DNA of 41,333 nt from contig NZ_NEXS01000004.1 in assembly GCF_002810445.1 (NCBI RefSeq), positions 1-41,333 on the forward strand. The letters are read 5' to 3'. Shown here one piece after another: positions 7,589 to 15,846 of this stretch (within the stretch, counting starts at the first letter, position 1; every line of letters begins with the position of its first letter). The translations under genes and the position numbers were made by a program. The notes under the pieces are model-generated. The model ran no database searches. It was not told the DNA's origin and saw nothing but the letters and a program-made list of their open reading frames with translations. Source of the stretch: Advenella sp. S44. GTDB lineage: Bacteria; Pseudomonadota; Gammaproteobacteria; Burkholderiales; Burkholderiaceae_B.

Positions 7589-9865
7589 ATGTACACACCG
7601 CACGATCACTACCACATAGAAAATCCTTTACGGCGGACAACCGACCAACTTCCCACATTTACTCTGAATCGCACTGCTGCCGCTGTGCGGATGGCGTTGC
7701 TGCTCGGACTGGCATTCGGCGCCTTAGTCGGGGTCACTCCCTCAACACTGGCTCAAACGCCCAGTGGAGCAAATGGAGCTCACGCCTCCGCCGATGTCAC
7801 AGAAAACGTTACAACATTGCAAGCGGTGAAGGTGGAGGGAAGCACGGAATCGGCAAGCACTCCTTATGCCGGTGGACAGGTGACCACCGGGGGCCGCGTC
7901 GGGCTATTGGGTGACAAGGATTTCATGGAAACACCCTTCAACACCATCAGCTACACAGAGAAGTTCATGGCGGATCAACAAGCCAGCGACATTCAGGAAG
8001 TGATCGCTAAGACCGATCCGACTGTATTCATGAGCGGCATCTCAGGAGAGAGTAACGAGAGCTATTCAATCCGTGGATTTAGATCAGACGTGGGCGATGT
8101 GACTCTCAATGGCTTGGCCGGCATGGCGGGTTACTACCGTAATTTACCCGAGATGTTTGAGCGTGTTGAAGTGCTCAAGGGGCCTTCCGCGTTGCTCAAT
8201 GGCATGCCGCCCAAAGGATCGGCGGGAGGCGCAATCAACTTGGTGAGCAAGCGTGCGGGCGAGGAGCCTTTGACGCGCTTGACGACTAGCTACATGTCCG
8301 ACTCGCATTTCGGCGGTCATATCGACATGGGGCGTCGTTTTGGCGAGAACAAGCAGTTTGGTATCCGCTTTAACGGTGTCTATCGCGACGGCGAGACCTC
8401 TGTGAAGAAGCAGGATAAGAGGATCTCGCTGGCGTCTCTTGGGCTGGACTGGCGCGGTGAGCGTATGCGTGTATCCGCAGACTTGTACCAGAGCAAGGAT
8501 CGCACGGAGGGCATGACCCGAGGCCTAACGCTTGCCCCTGGTTTGCCCTTACCTAAACCTCCAAAGAAACCAGATGTCTCGTGGAACCCACCGTGGGCTT
8601 TTTATGACACCACGGATAAAGGGGCGATGCTGCGAGGTGAGTTTGACCTGACCGACCAATTGACCGCCTATGCCGCAGCGGGCATCAGCAAGACCGAGTT
8701 TGATTCCAATATGGGCGCGCCGCAGGTGTTTAATCAGGCGGGAGACTTCCGGACCAACTTCAGTGGCGTGTCCGACGAGATGAAGCGCAAGTCGGCTGAA
8801 GTGGGCCTGATGGGCAAAGTTCGCACGGGCTCGGTGGGCCACCAGTTCGCAATCAACGCTACACACTATAGCGAGGACTATCACCTCCGTGGGTTCAGAG
8901 GTCTGCTATCGGAGGACTGGATTTCCAATATCTATAACCCGGTGTGGGGCCCTGAGCCTGCTCTGCCCAGCGACATTCCAGCGATTAGCAAGACAGAAAC
9001 CCGCCTGACGAGCTTCGGCCTAGCGGACACGCTGTCATTTGCCGAGGACAGAGTGCAACTGACGCTTGGTGTGCGCCGTCAGCAAGTCATCAACGAAAGT
9101 TTCAACGGTATGACCGGTGCGCGCATGGGCGAACGCTACAAGGAAAGCGCCACGACGCCAGCAGTGGCCTTGCTGGTTAAGGTCACCGACCAAATTTCCG
9201 TGTATGCCAACTACATTGAGGGTCTGAGCCAAGGTTCCATCGCACCCAATACGGCGGCCAATGCGGGCGAAGTCTTCGCGCCCTACAAGACCAAGCAAAA
9301 AGAAGTCGGCCTCAAATTTGACCTTGGAGAGTTCGCGCACACCGTTAGCCTATATGAAATCAAGCGTCCGAGCAGCTATACCGACCCCTTCACCAACGTC
9401 TTTTCGTTTGGAGGCGAACAGCGTAACCGAGGCGTGGAATGGGGCTTTTTCGGCTCGCCGCTACAGGGTGTCCGTCTGATGGGTGGTATCGCCTATTCGG
9501 ATCCGCAAGTGACGAAAGCGGCCAGCCCCGCTAACCAAGGTAAGCAGGCCACCGGCTTGCCCAAATGGCAGGCCAAGATGGGCGTGGAGTGGGATACCCC
9601 GGCACTGCAAGGCCTGACGCTTACCGCGAATGCAACGACGGCATCCAAGCAGTACCTCAGTGCGGACAACTCGCTCTCGGTGCCCGGCCGTACTGTGTTC
9701 GATGTGGGTGCGCGCTATGCCACCAAGGTTGCAGGTAATCCAGTGACCTTGCGAGCTGCAGTCACCAATGTGACCAACAAGGCCTATTGGGCAAAGCCGC
9801 ACTTCACGAGCCTGGCTCTGGGTGCGCCGCGCACCTTCATGCTTTCGGCCTCAATGGATTTCTGA
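7589..9865 (+). CDS. TonB-dependent ferric-siderophore outer-membrane receptor (FatA/BauA-like)
   Basis: A 758-residue outer-membrane receptor. A long signal peptide (hydrophobic core MALLLGLAFGALVGV, cleavage near TLAQT) is followed by a TonB-box-like TLQAVKVEG. The plug domain (about residues 95-220) has SYSIRGFRSD, FERVEVLKGPSALLNGMPP and GGAINLVSKRA. A 22-strand barrel would fill the rest, ending in the C-terminal Phe needed for outer-membrane assembly (SASMDF). AAAGGA at 7575-7580 supports the ATG. The neighbouring importer and NRPS genes suggest a catechol or mixed-type siderophore, but the sequence alone does not fix the ligand. Confidence 0.92.
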   Translation: MYTPHDHYHIENPLRRTTDQLPTFTLNRTAAAVRMALLLGLAFGALVGVTPSTLAQTPSGANGAHASADVTENVTTLQAVKVEGSTESASTPYAGGQVTTGGRVGLLGDKDFMETPFNTISYTEKFMADQQASDIQEVIAKTDPTVFMSGISGESNESYSIRGFRSDVGDVTLNGLAGMAGYYRNLPEMFERVEVLKGPSALLNGMPPKGSAGGAINLVSKRAGEEPLTRLTTSYMSDSHFGGHIDMGRRFGENKQFGIRFNGVYRDGETSVKKQDKRISLASLGLDWRGERMRVSADLYQSKDRTEGMTRGLTLAPGLPLPKPPKKPDVSWNPPWAFYDTTDKGAMLRGEFDLTDQLTAYAAAGISKTEFDSNMGAPQVFNQAGDFRTNFSGVSDEMKRKSAEVGLMGKVRTGSVGHQFAINATHYSEDYHLRGFRGLLSEDWISNIYNPVWGPEPALPSDIPAISKTETRLTSFGLADTLSFAEDRVQLTLGVRRQQVINESFNGMTGARMGERYKESATTPAVALLVKVTDQISVYANYIEGLSQGSIAPNTAANAGEVFAPYKTKQKEVGLKFDLGEFAHTVSLYEIKRPSSYTDPFTNVFSFGGEQRNRGVEWGFFGSPLQGVRLMGGIAYSDPQVTKAASPANQGKQATGLPKWQAKMGVEWDTPALQGLTLTANATTASKQYLSADNSLSVPGRTVFDVGARYATKVAGNPVTLRAAVTNVTNKAYWAKPHFTSLALGAPRTFMLSASMDF

Positions 9866-9909
9866 TTGGCATGTTTGGTGGGTGTTTTTTTACAAGCTCT
9901 AGAACGTTG

Positions 9910-10221
9910 ATGATAGAACGTTTGCTGGGGTTTCGTGCATGGGGCCAGCGCTGGCAAGGCCTGGCCTCGCGCATCGTCGCCGCTGTACTTGGCGGTTATG
10001 TGTTGGCGGCGCTGTTTTCTCTGGCAGCGCTGGCGCTACCCGTCGCACGGTCTGAGGCCGTGCTGTGGGGCATGCAATTAAGTTTTCTCGCCTATGCCGG
10101 TACGGTGGTTTGGGTGTTTGCCGTGCACAGCGCATGGCGTGCCTGGGCGGGGATACTTCTGGTGGTAGTGGCTTTGCTGCCATTTGCTTTGTGTGTATGG
10201 CGAGCGGGAGGCGTACTGTGA
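9910..10221 (+). CDS. DUF3649-type small membrane protein of siderophore loci
   Basis: About 103 residues with three to four hydrophobic segments (IVAAVLGGYVLAALFSLAAL; LSFLAYAGTVVWVFAV; ILLVVVALLPFALCV). The pattern and the position before a PepSY protein and a DUF3325 protein match the DUF3649 family found beside TonB siderophore receptors. Its exact role is not known; it may help iron release or reduction at the inner membrane. The ATG at 9871 is an in-frame alternative start. Its stop overlaps the next start by one base (TGATG). Confidence 0.72.
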   Translation: MIERLLGFRAWGQRWQGLASRIVAAVLGGYVLAALFSLAALALPVARSEAVLWGMQLSFLAYAGTVVWVFAVHSAWRAWAGILLVVVALLPFALCVWRAGGVL

Positions 10222-11894
10222 TGGACGTGAAAAAAACGTTCAGGGCGCGTGTCGACGCACTGCTAGTCATGTCCTCTAAAGAACAAGCTAAGTCACGCGG
10301 GATTCGCCAGAGCATGTCTGATTTGCATATTTGGGCTGGCCTGCTGGTAGGGTGGATTTTGTACTCCATGTTCCTGACCGGCACGACGGCCTATTTTCGC
10401 GAGGAAATCACGCGCTATATGCGGCCCGAACTGGTGGCGGCCGTGCCGCCACCGGCGGCTCAGGTTGTGCCAAGGGTACTGGAAAGCATACGAACGCAAT
10501 CCCCGGTCACCACGCAAGTTAGCATCACCTTGCCGACAGAACGCAAGCCCTTCGCCAGCGCCTTTTGGCGTGATCCGCAAGCACCGGGACGCGGCTTTCA
10601 CAATGGCGTATTCGATGCCCAGACCGGCCAAGCCTTGCAGGTGCGCGCCACGCAAGGCGGGGATTTTTTCTACGCTTTTCATTTCAACTTTCACTACATG
10701 TCCGCCATTTGGGGGCGCTGGATTGCGGGCTTTTGTGCCATGTTCATGCTGGTGGCCATCATCAGTGGGGTCATCACACACAAGAAGATCTTTACGGATT
10801 TCTTTACCTTCCGTTGGGGCAAGGGGCAGCGCTCTTGGCTGGATGCGCATGCGGGGCTGTCAGTACTAGGGCTGCCCTTTCACTTCATGATTACCTGGAG
10901 CGGGCTGATCACCCTGATGGTGATGTACATGCCGTTCGGCCTGCAGGTGTTGCCTTCGCCAGATGATCGCGCCGCCGTTACCAGCGAAATGCGGTTTTTC
11001 ATACCTGCAGGCCAGCCGACGGGCGAGGCGGCTATTTTGGTGCCTCTGGCGTCCTTGATACAGCAGGTTGAACAGCGCTGGGGCGTGGACAGCGTTGGTG
11101 CTGTGCAGGTCAATCACCCTGGTGATGCCGCAGCCAGGGTGATCATTGCCCGCCAGCAGAACCAACGCGTATCGACCACGCCGCAGTACGCGATGTTCGA
11201 TGGCGTTTCGGGCGAGATGCTGCAGTCCAAGGACAGCTCTGGACCAGCGGCCACCACTCAGGGCGTGCTCTACGGGCTGCATCTGGGGCGTTTTGCCGAT
11301 ATCGTCACGCGCTGGCTGTATTTTCTGGTGAGTATGGCTGGCACGGTCATGGTGGGTACCGGTCTGGTGCTATGGACGGTTAAACGCCGGGCCAGGCTGC
11401 CCGATTCTGAAAAACCTTACTTTGGCTTTCGAGTGGTCGAGCGCCTGAACATTGCCACCATTGCGGGCTTGTCGGTGTCGATGACATCATTTTTCTGGTT
11501 CAACCGCCTGCTGCCGCTGGATATGGTGCAGCGCGCCGCCTGGGAAATCCATGGCTTTTTCATCGTCTGGGCGGGCACGCTGATCTGGGCGATGGTGCGC
11601 CCCGCCAAGCGCGCCTGGATGGAACTGTTCTGGCTGGCTGCCGTTCTGCTGGCGTTGCTGCCAGTGTTGAACGTTTTTACGACAGATCGGCATCTACTGC
11701 ATAGCCTGCGTCAGAGCGATTGGCTGTTTGTGGGCTTTGACCTGATGATGCTGGTTTTCGCCGCTTTGCATGCCTACCTTGCGGTGCGCACGGCGCGTCA
11801 CCGGCCAAGGGCTAAATCGGCGCGGCGAAAAGGTGTCGCGACTAGACAGGACGCTGTTTCACTGGATCGTCTAACACCAGGAGAACGTACATGA
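10221..11894 (+). CDS. PepSY-associated membrane protein (FoxB-like, putative siderophore reductase)
   Basis: A 557-residue inner-membrane protein with the layout of PepSY_TM / FoxB proteins. The first helix is HIWAGLLVGWILYSMFLTG at about residue 38. A periplasmic PepSY-like segment follows, then paired helices with conserved His residues (SGVITHKKIF; WLDAHAGLS; LPFHFMITWSG). A second periplasmic segment and C-terminal helices complete it. Relatives have been implicated in iron reduction from imported siderophores. I start it at the ATG at 10221, which overlaps the DUF3649 stop; the longer upstream frame is not needed. Confidence 0.85.
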   Translation: MDVKKTFRARVDALLVMSSKEQAKSRGIRQSMSDLHIWAGLLVGWILYSMFLTGTTAYFREEITRYMRPELVAAVPPPAAQVVPRVLESIRTQSPVTTQVSITLPTERKPFASAFWRDPQAPGRGFHNGVFDAQTGQALQVRATQGGDFFYAFHFNFHYMSAIWGRWIAGFCAMFMLVAIISGVITHKKIFTDFFTFRWGKGQRSWLDAHAGLSVLGLPFHFMITWSGLITLMVMYMPFGLQVLPSPDDRAAVTSEMRFFIPAGQPTGEAAILVPLASLIQQVEQRWGVDSVGAVQVNHPGDAAARVIIARQQNQRVSTTPQYAMFDGVSGEMLQSKDSSGPAATTQGVLYGLHLGRFADIVTRWLYFLVSMAGTVMVGTGLVLWTVKRRARLPDSEKPYFGFRVVERLNIATIAGLSVSMTSFFWFNRLLPLDMVQRAAWEIHGFFIVWAGTLIWAMVRPAKRAWMELFWLAAVLLALLPVLNVFTTDRHLLHSLRQSDWLFVGFDLMMLVFAALHAYLAVRTARHRPRAKSARRKGVATRQDAVSLDRLTPGERT

Positions 11895-12196
11895 GTGGGC
11901 TGGCGCTTTCCTGGTTGACGCATGGCGCGGTGCTGCTGTTTTCGCTGCTAGGGTTTGCCTGCCTGGCACTGGCTATGATCCGGCATCAGGAAGACCTGTA
12001 CGGCGCGGCATTGCGCCCGCATGTGACCCGGTGTTTACGCGTCGCTGGCTGGCTGCTGTTGCTGCTGGCTTTAGGGTTGGCTGTTTCTGGTCTGGGGTGG
12101 AGCTTCGGGTTGACGGCCTACAGCGGCCATACCAGCGTTGCGGCTGGTCTGGTTTTCATCATGCTTGTGGTTTTGAATTGCAGGCGTGGCCGCTGA
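11891..12196 (+). CDS. DUF3325-type small membrane protein
   Basis: A 101-residue protein with three hydrophobic helices (LLFSLLGFACLALAMI; VAGWLLLLLALGLAVSGLGWS; TSVAAGLVFIMLVVLN) and a RHQEDLYG motif between the first two. This matches DUF3325, which regularly follows PepSY proteins in siderophore-uptake clusters. It overlaps the PepSY stop by ATGA and follows AGGAG. Its function is unknown. Confidence 0.75.
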   Translation: MSGLALSWLTHGAVLLFSLLGFACLALAMIRHQEDLYGAALRPHVTRCLRVAGWLLLLLALGLAVSGLGWSFGLTAYSGHTSVAAGLVFIMLVVLNCRRGR

Positions 12197-12230
12197 TGAT
12201 TGTGATGTTGTGTTCTTACTAGGAATGATG

Positions 12231-13412
12231 ATGAAACGTTTGTCCCTTTCAATGTTGCTGGCCATGGCTCTGGTTGCCGCTGGCTGCACGCCATCTGGTT
12301 CTCAGTCCGGTGTGGCAACCTCAGACGCGCCTGCCGTTACGGCGTCCGCCGCGCAACAGACCGTACCTCCCCAGGTGAGCCGAAAAGCGGTAGCTAACGG
12401 GCTGTATGAATTGGTGTATTCCGCGCGGCAGGATGCGGTGTTCGTCTCGTCGTCCGGTGGTCGGGGCGAGGGGGCCGACGCACCCAGGATACTGCGCCTG
12501 AATCCTGAAACGCTTCAAGTCCAAGCGGAGATTGCCTTGGCGAACGGCGGTTTTGGGGTGGTGCTGGACGATGAGGCCAATCGGCTTTACGTAGGCAATA
12601 CCAACGATGCTTCCATCACCGTGATCGACACACGTGCAAACCGGGTACTGACAGTGATGCAACTGGCACAGAAAATCAGCGACACCGGCCCCGATGGCAA
12701 AGTGCAAGAGCGCTATCCGCATAACTTCCGTGAAATGGTGTTGGATAAGGCCAACAACCGCCTTTACGCGCCTGGCCTGTGGTTCAAGGACAGTGCCTTG
12801 TATGTCGTGGATACCCAGAATCTGACACTGGAAACCGTGATTCCCGGATTTGGGTTTCTGGCCACTGGCATCGCGTTGGATGCATCGCGCGACGCGCTGT
12901 ATGTCTCCAATCTCCAGGGGCAGTTGTACACGGTGAACACGCGCACCCTGGAGATTCAGGAAAAGGCCGAGGTTCAAGCTGATCAGTTGCTGAATTTGAC
13001 GCTGGACGGCAGGCTCAATCGTGTGCTGGCTACCGATCAGGGTATGACGCAAATTGATGGTATGCGTGGGAAGCTGGGAGAGCTGGATTACCAGAACCGA
13101 GGTGAAGGGAACCGTGTGGTGGCCATTGATCCGGCTGATGGCAGCGTACTGCACAGCATATCCACAGGAAAGGGTCCGGTTGCCCTGTTGCTGGATGAGT
13201 CAAGAGACCGTGTGTACGTCACTAACCGCGAGTCCGGCACGGTGACGGTATACGACAGCAACAGCTATACGCCGCTGCAAACGGTAGAACTGCCCACCCA
13301 CCCAAACAGTCTGGCTTTGAATTCACAGACCGGCGCCGTGTACGTCACCATCAAAAATGGCCCGGACGACTCCAAAGGCAACAACGAAAGCGTGGCGCGA
13401 CTGCAGTTATGA
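12231..13412 (+). CDS. YncE-like beta-propeller lipoprotein
   Basis: About 393 residues. A lipoprotein signal (LLAMALVAAGC) is followed by repeated blades of the YVTN/YncE type, for example RLYVGNTNDASITVIDTRANRVL, ALYVSNLQGQLYTVNTRTLE and RVYVTNRESGTVTVYDSNSY. The fold should be a seven-bladed propeller at the periplasmic face of a membrane. E. coli YncE is iron-regulated, and such proteins often accompany siderophore receptors, but no enzymatic role is established. Three consecutive ATG codons (12225, 12228, 12231) are possible starts; I prefer the last because AGGA at 12221 is then well spaced. Confidence 0.83.
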   Translation: MKRLSLSMLLAMALVAAGCTPSGSQSGVATSDAPAVTASAAQQTVPPQVSRKAVANGLYELVYSARQDAVFVSSSGGRGEGADAPRILRLNPETLQVQAEIALANGGFGVVLDDEANRLYVGNTNDASITVIDTRANRVLTVMQLAQKISDTGPDGKVQERYPHNFREMVLDKANNRLYAPGLWFKDSALYVVDTQNLTLETVIPGFGFLATGIALDASRDALYVSNLQGQLYTVNTRTLEIQEKAEVQADQLLNLTLDGRLNRVLATDQGMTQIDGMRGKLGELDYQNRGEGNRVVAIDPADGSVLHSISTGKGPVALLLDESRDRVYVTNRESGTVTVYDSNSYTPLQTVELPTHPNSLALNSQTGAVYVTIKNGPDDSKGNNESVARLQL

Positions 13413-13451
13413 CGCACACGTTTCTCCTAATCAATAATCGTAGGTGGTCCC

Positions 13452-13589
13452 ATGAAAACAAAGATCCGTCTTGTCGCATTGGCCGTTAGCCTGGGTATCG
13501 TGGTCAACGCCCAAGCGCACATAGGCAAACTTGTTTCGCCCTTGACCTATTCCGACCCGGGATACATGAGACGGGCTATTGATAAATGA
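13452..13589 (+). CDS. 45-residue secreted peptide (unknown function)
   Basis: A short frame with a good AGGTGG site and a textbook signal peptide: MKTKIR, the hydrophobic run LVALAVSLGIVV, and NAQA as cleavage site. Only about 23 residues would be left after cleavage (starting HIGKLVSP). It lies 39 bases after the propeller gene and 11 bases before the NRPS gene, in the same direction, so it is probably co-transcribed. It may be a real small periplasmic peptide or the 5' stub of a deleted gene. I recognise no family. Confidence 0.45.
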   Translation: MKTKIRLVALAVSLGIVVNAQAHIGKLVSPLTYSDPGYMRRAIDK

Positions 13590-13600
13590 GGAAGTAATCC

Positions 13601-15772
13601 ATGTCCACACACAATTTGGAAGCTCAATCGCCACTGGTGGCATGCGAGCATGAAGAACAGGTTTGGCTATTGCAACAGCAAAACCCGGAGCGCATTGGCC
13701 AGCGCCGCTCGGTCTGGACGTTAGATAAAGCCGTCGACACATCTTTGCTCGCACAGGCAATCACTGAGGTTGTAGAGAGAATGCCGGATCTGAATGCCCG
13801 CTATCTTTTCAGCGATGAGGGGGACTTGCAGAAGTTCAGAATGGCAGATCCCGCCCATTGCCTGCAGACTCTCGAAACCCAGCCGAATAACCTGATGTCC
13901 AAGCTACACGCCTTGGGCGAAGTATCTTGGGACGCTGCCACCCAACCGCCATTCACAGCGTGGATCGTCATTACTGAAGAAAACAATCTATTGGCCTTCG
14001 TCCATCATCCGATTCTTGATCAAACGTGCCGCCAAGAAGAAATTCTTTCCGCATTACAAGACTGCTACCATGAACTTGTGAAGCATCTGCACAGCTTGGT
14101 CTTGACGGAGGTACAGGTACAAGTTTCTGAGCCTGGAAACCAGACGGCTCATGGAGATGGCGAGCACAGCATTAGTGTTGCGCAGATTGGCAGCATCATC
14201 CTTAACGAGTTCCGCTCTGCCCTTGCAGACCCTGATATCACACCGAACGACGATTTCTTTGATCGTGGTGGCCATTCACTGGTAGCGACTCGCATCATTG
14301 GCAAACTGGCAAACAGCTACGGTATTGAAGTCAGCTTCAACGATTTCTTCCGATCTCCTTCGGCCGCGGCCCTGGCAACTTGCGCGATCGTCAACATACG
14401 TGATGACGCCCAGGAGGCGTCGTCAGGAGCATCGGGCAACGTAGATCTGGCTCCCTTGACTCTGGCCCAGACTTTTCTCTGGCGTGCTTACGCGGGATGT
14501 GGATTCAGTTCCATCTTCAATTTGCCTTTTGCCCTGAGCTTTCTCGACCGTGTGGATGAGAATCTGTTCTTCGATGCGTTTAACGATCTCCTAGTGCGCC
14601 ATGCGGGGCTACGAACGACTTTTCATGTGCAAGATGGCGAAGCCCATCAGCGGATCGTTCTCGACTCGGAACTTGGTCGCTACAAATGGTGCTGGAAGTC
14701 CGATGAGAGTGAGGGTGTAACACTCGCTGACGAAGCGTCGTATGTGTTCGATCTTTCCCAGGAGCTTCCGATAAGAATTCGCTTTATTCCAGACGTCGGA
14801 AATGGCCGTCAAGTTCTATCGTTCCTGGTTCACCACATGGTTATTGACGAATGGTCGCTTAACACCATGATGAGGGAGCTGGCACAAGCTTATTGTGCTC
14901 GTGCTTCTGGCAAGGCTCCGAGCTGGGAAACACAGGCGCAATCGATAGTAGACTTCGCACTTCGGCAAAAGAAACAAGGCATCAACCAACAGCATCTCGA
15001 CTACTGGACGCGTATGTTGAGAGATGCAACGCGAGGGCTTGATTTGAGCGATCATATCGATCAATCTGCCGTATCCCTCGACGAACAGTCCTTCAAGGCA
15101 CAGTGGATGGAGCTGGTGCCTGATCCGGGCACTTACGAACAGCTTTCATCTGTCGCCAAAGACCAGAGGTCGTCGCTGTTCGGTGTCGTGTATACGGCTA
15201 TAGCCCTCGCTTTGCATAACTTGGGCAACCTGAAGGATTTGGTGATAGGCACGTCGGCTTCGGGACGGACAGACCCAGAGTTCTTCGATACGGTGGGTTA
15301 CTTCACCACGATGGTGGCACACCGTGTGCAGTTTTTCCCCCATCAATCGGTCGGCGACTTGATCAGGGAAGTTACTCGAACGATCAATGAGTCGATGTCT
15401 TATGCGGATATTCCGATTGATCTTATTCAAAGCAAGCTCGGCATGACTGCCGAGGACGACCTGTTGTTCGACGTCTATGTCCAGATTCACGCCAACAACG
15501 CACTGAACGGAATATTGATCGATCCGGATGGTACCAGCATTCGCTATCGGCAAATCTTACCTGACAAGGATGAATCCTTGTTCGGATTGCATTTCGAGAT
15601 CATGGAAGACGTGTTTGATGGGAAGCGTGATCTTCGTTTGGTTGTGACATACCGCTTGGATCGTTATTCGAGACCTCTGGTACGTGCAATTTTTGCTGAG
15701 ATCAATAGGATATTCGCGCTTTTTAATGTTTCTGGTGCAACCGACCGAAAATTGGAAGCGCTTTTTCGCTGA
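13601..15772 (+). CDS. NRPS protein with partial C, PCP and C domains (AngM/BasB-like)
   Basis: A 723-residue protein. Residues 1-165 resemble the N-lobe of a condensation domain and keep an HHxxxDQ motif (HH 135-136, D 140), but the second lobe is missing. A peptidyl-carrier domain follows (about 185-265) with the phosphopantetheine serine at 226 in DRGGHSL. Residues 280-720 form a full condensation domain with catalytic HHMVIDEW (HH 411-412, D 416). PCP-C proteins of this size include AngM and BasB, which couple the acyl-heterocyclic intermediate to an amine such as N-hydroxyhistamine. AGGA precedes the ATG at 13601. No adenylation domain in the window could load the carrier serine. Confidence 0.85.
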   Translation: MSTHNLEAQSPLVACEHEEQVWLLQQQNPERIGQRRSVWTLDKAVDTSLLAQAITEVVERMPDLNARYLFSDEGDLQKFRMADPAHCLQTLETQPNNLMSKLHALGEVSWDAATQPPFTAWIVITEENNLLAFVHHPILDQTCRQEEILSALQDCYHELVKHLHSLVLTEVQVQVSEPGNQTAHGDGEHSISVAQIGSIILNEFRSALADPDITPNDDFFDRGGHSLVATRIIGKLANSYGIEVSFNDFFRSPSAAALATCAIVNIRDDAQEASSGASGNVDLAPLTLAQTFLWRAYAGCGFSSIFNLPFALSFLDRVDENLFFDAFNDLLVRHAGLRTTFHVQDGEAHQRIVLDSELGRYKWCWKSDESEGVTLADEASYVFDLSQELPIRIRFIPDVGNGRQVLSFLVHHMVIDEWSLNTMMRELAQAYCARASGKAPSWETQAQSIVDFALRQKKQGINQQHLDYWTRMLRDATRGLDLSDHIDQSAVSLDEQSFKAQWMELVPDPGTYEQLSSVAKDQRSSLFGVVYTAIALALHNLGNLKDLVIGTSASGRTDPEFFDTVGYFTTMVAHRVQFFPHQSVGDLIREVTRTINESMSYADIPIDLIQSKLGMTAEDDLLFDVYVQIHANNALNGILIDPDGTSIRYRQILPDKDESLFGLHFEIMEDVFDGKRDLRLVVTYRLDRYSRPLVRAIFAEINRIFALFNVSGATDRKLEALFR

Positions 15773-15816
15773 CCACATCGCAATCGCTTAAAAGCCTCAT
15801 GAGAGCAGCGATTGAT

Positions 15817-15846
15817 ATGAGAGGATTTTATATGAGAGGATTTTTA
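15817..15846 (+). repeat. 15-bp tandem repeat giving three in-frame start codons
   Basis: ATGAGAGGATTTTAT (15817-15831) is followed at once by ATGAGAGGATTTTTA (15832-15846) and then by the ATG at 15847. Each unit carries both an ATG and an AGAGGA ribosome-binding sequence, and all three ATGs are in frame. It decides the start of the ABC gene that follows. Confidence 0.7.

Noticed and set aside
12321-13154. 277-codon minus-strand frame opposite the beta-propeller gene
   Set aside because: Antisense to a clear YncE-like protein; no ribosome-binding site or recognisable motif.
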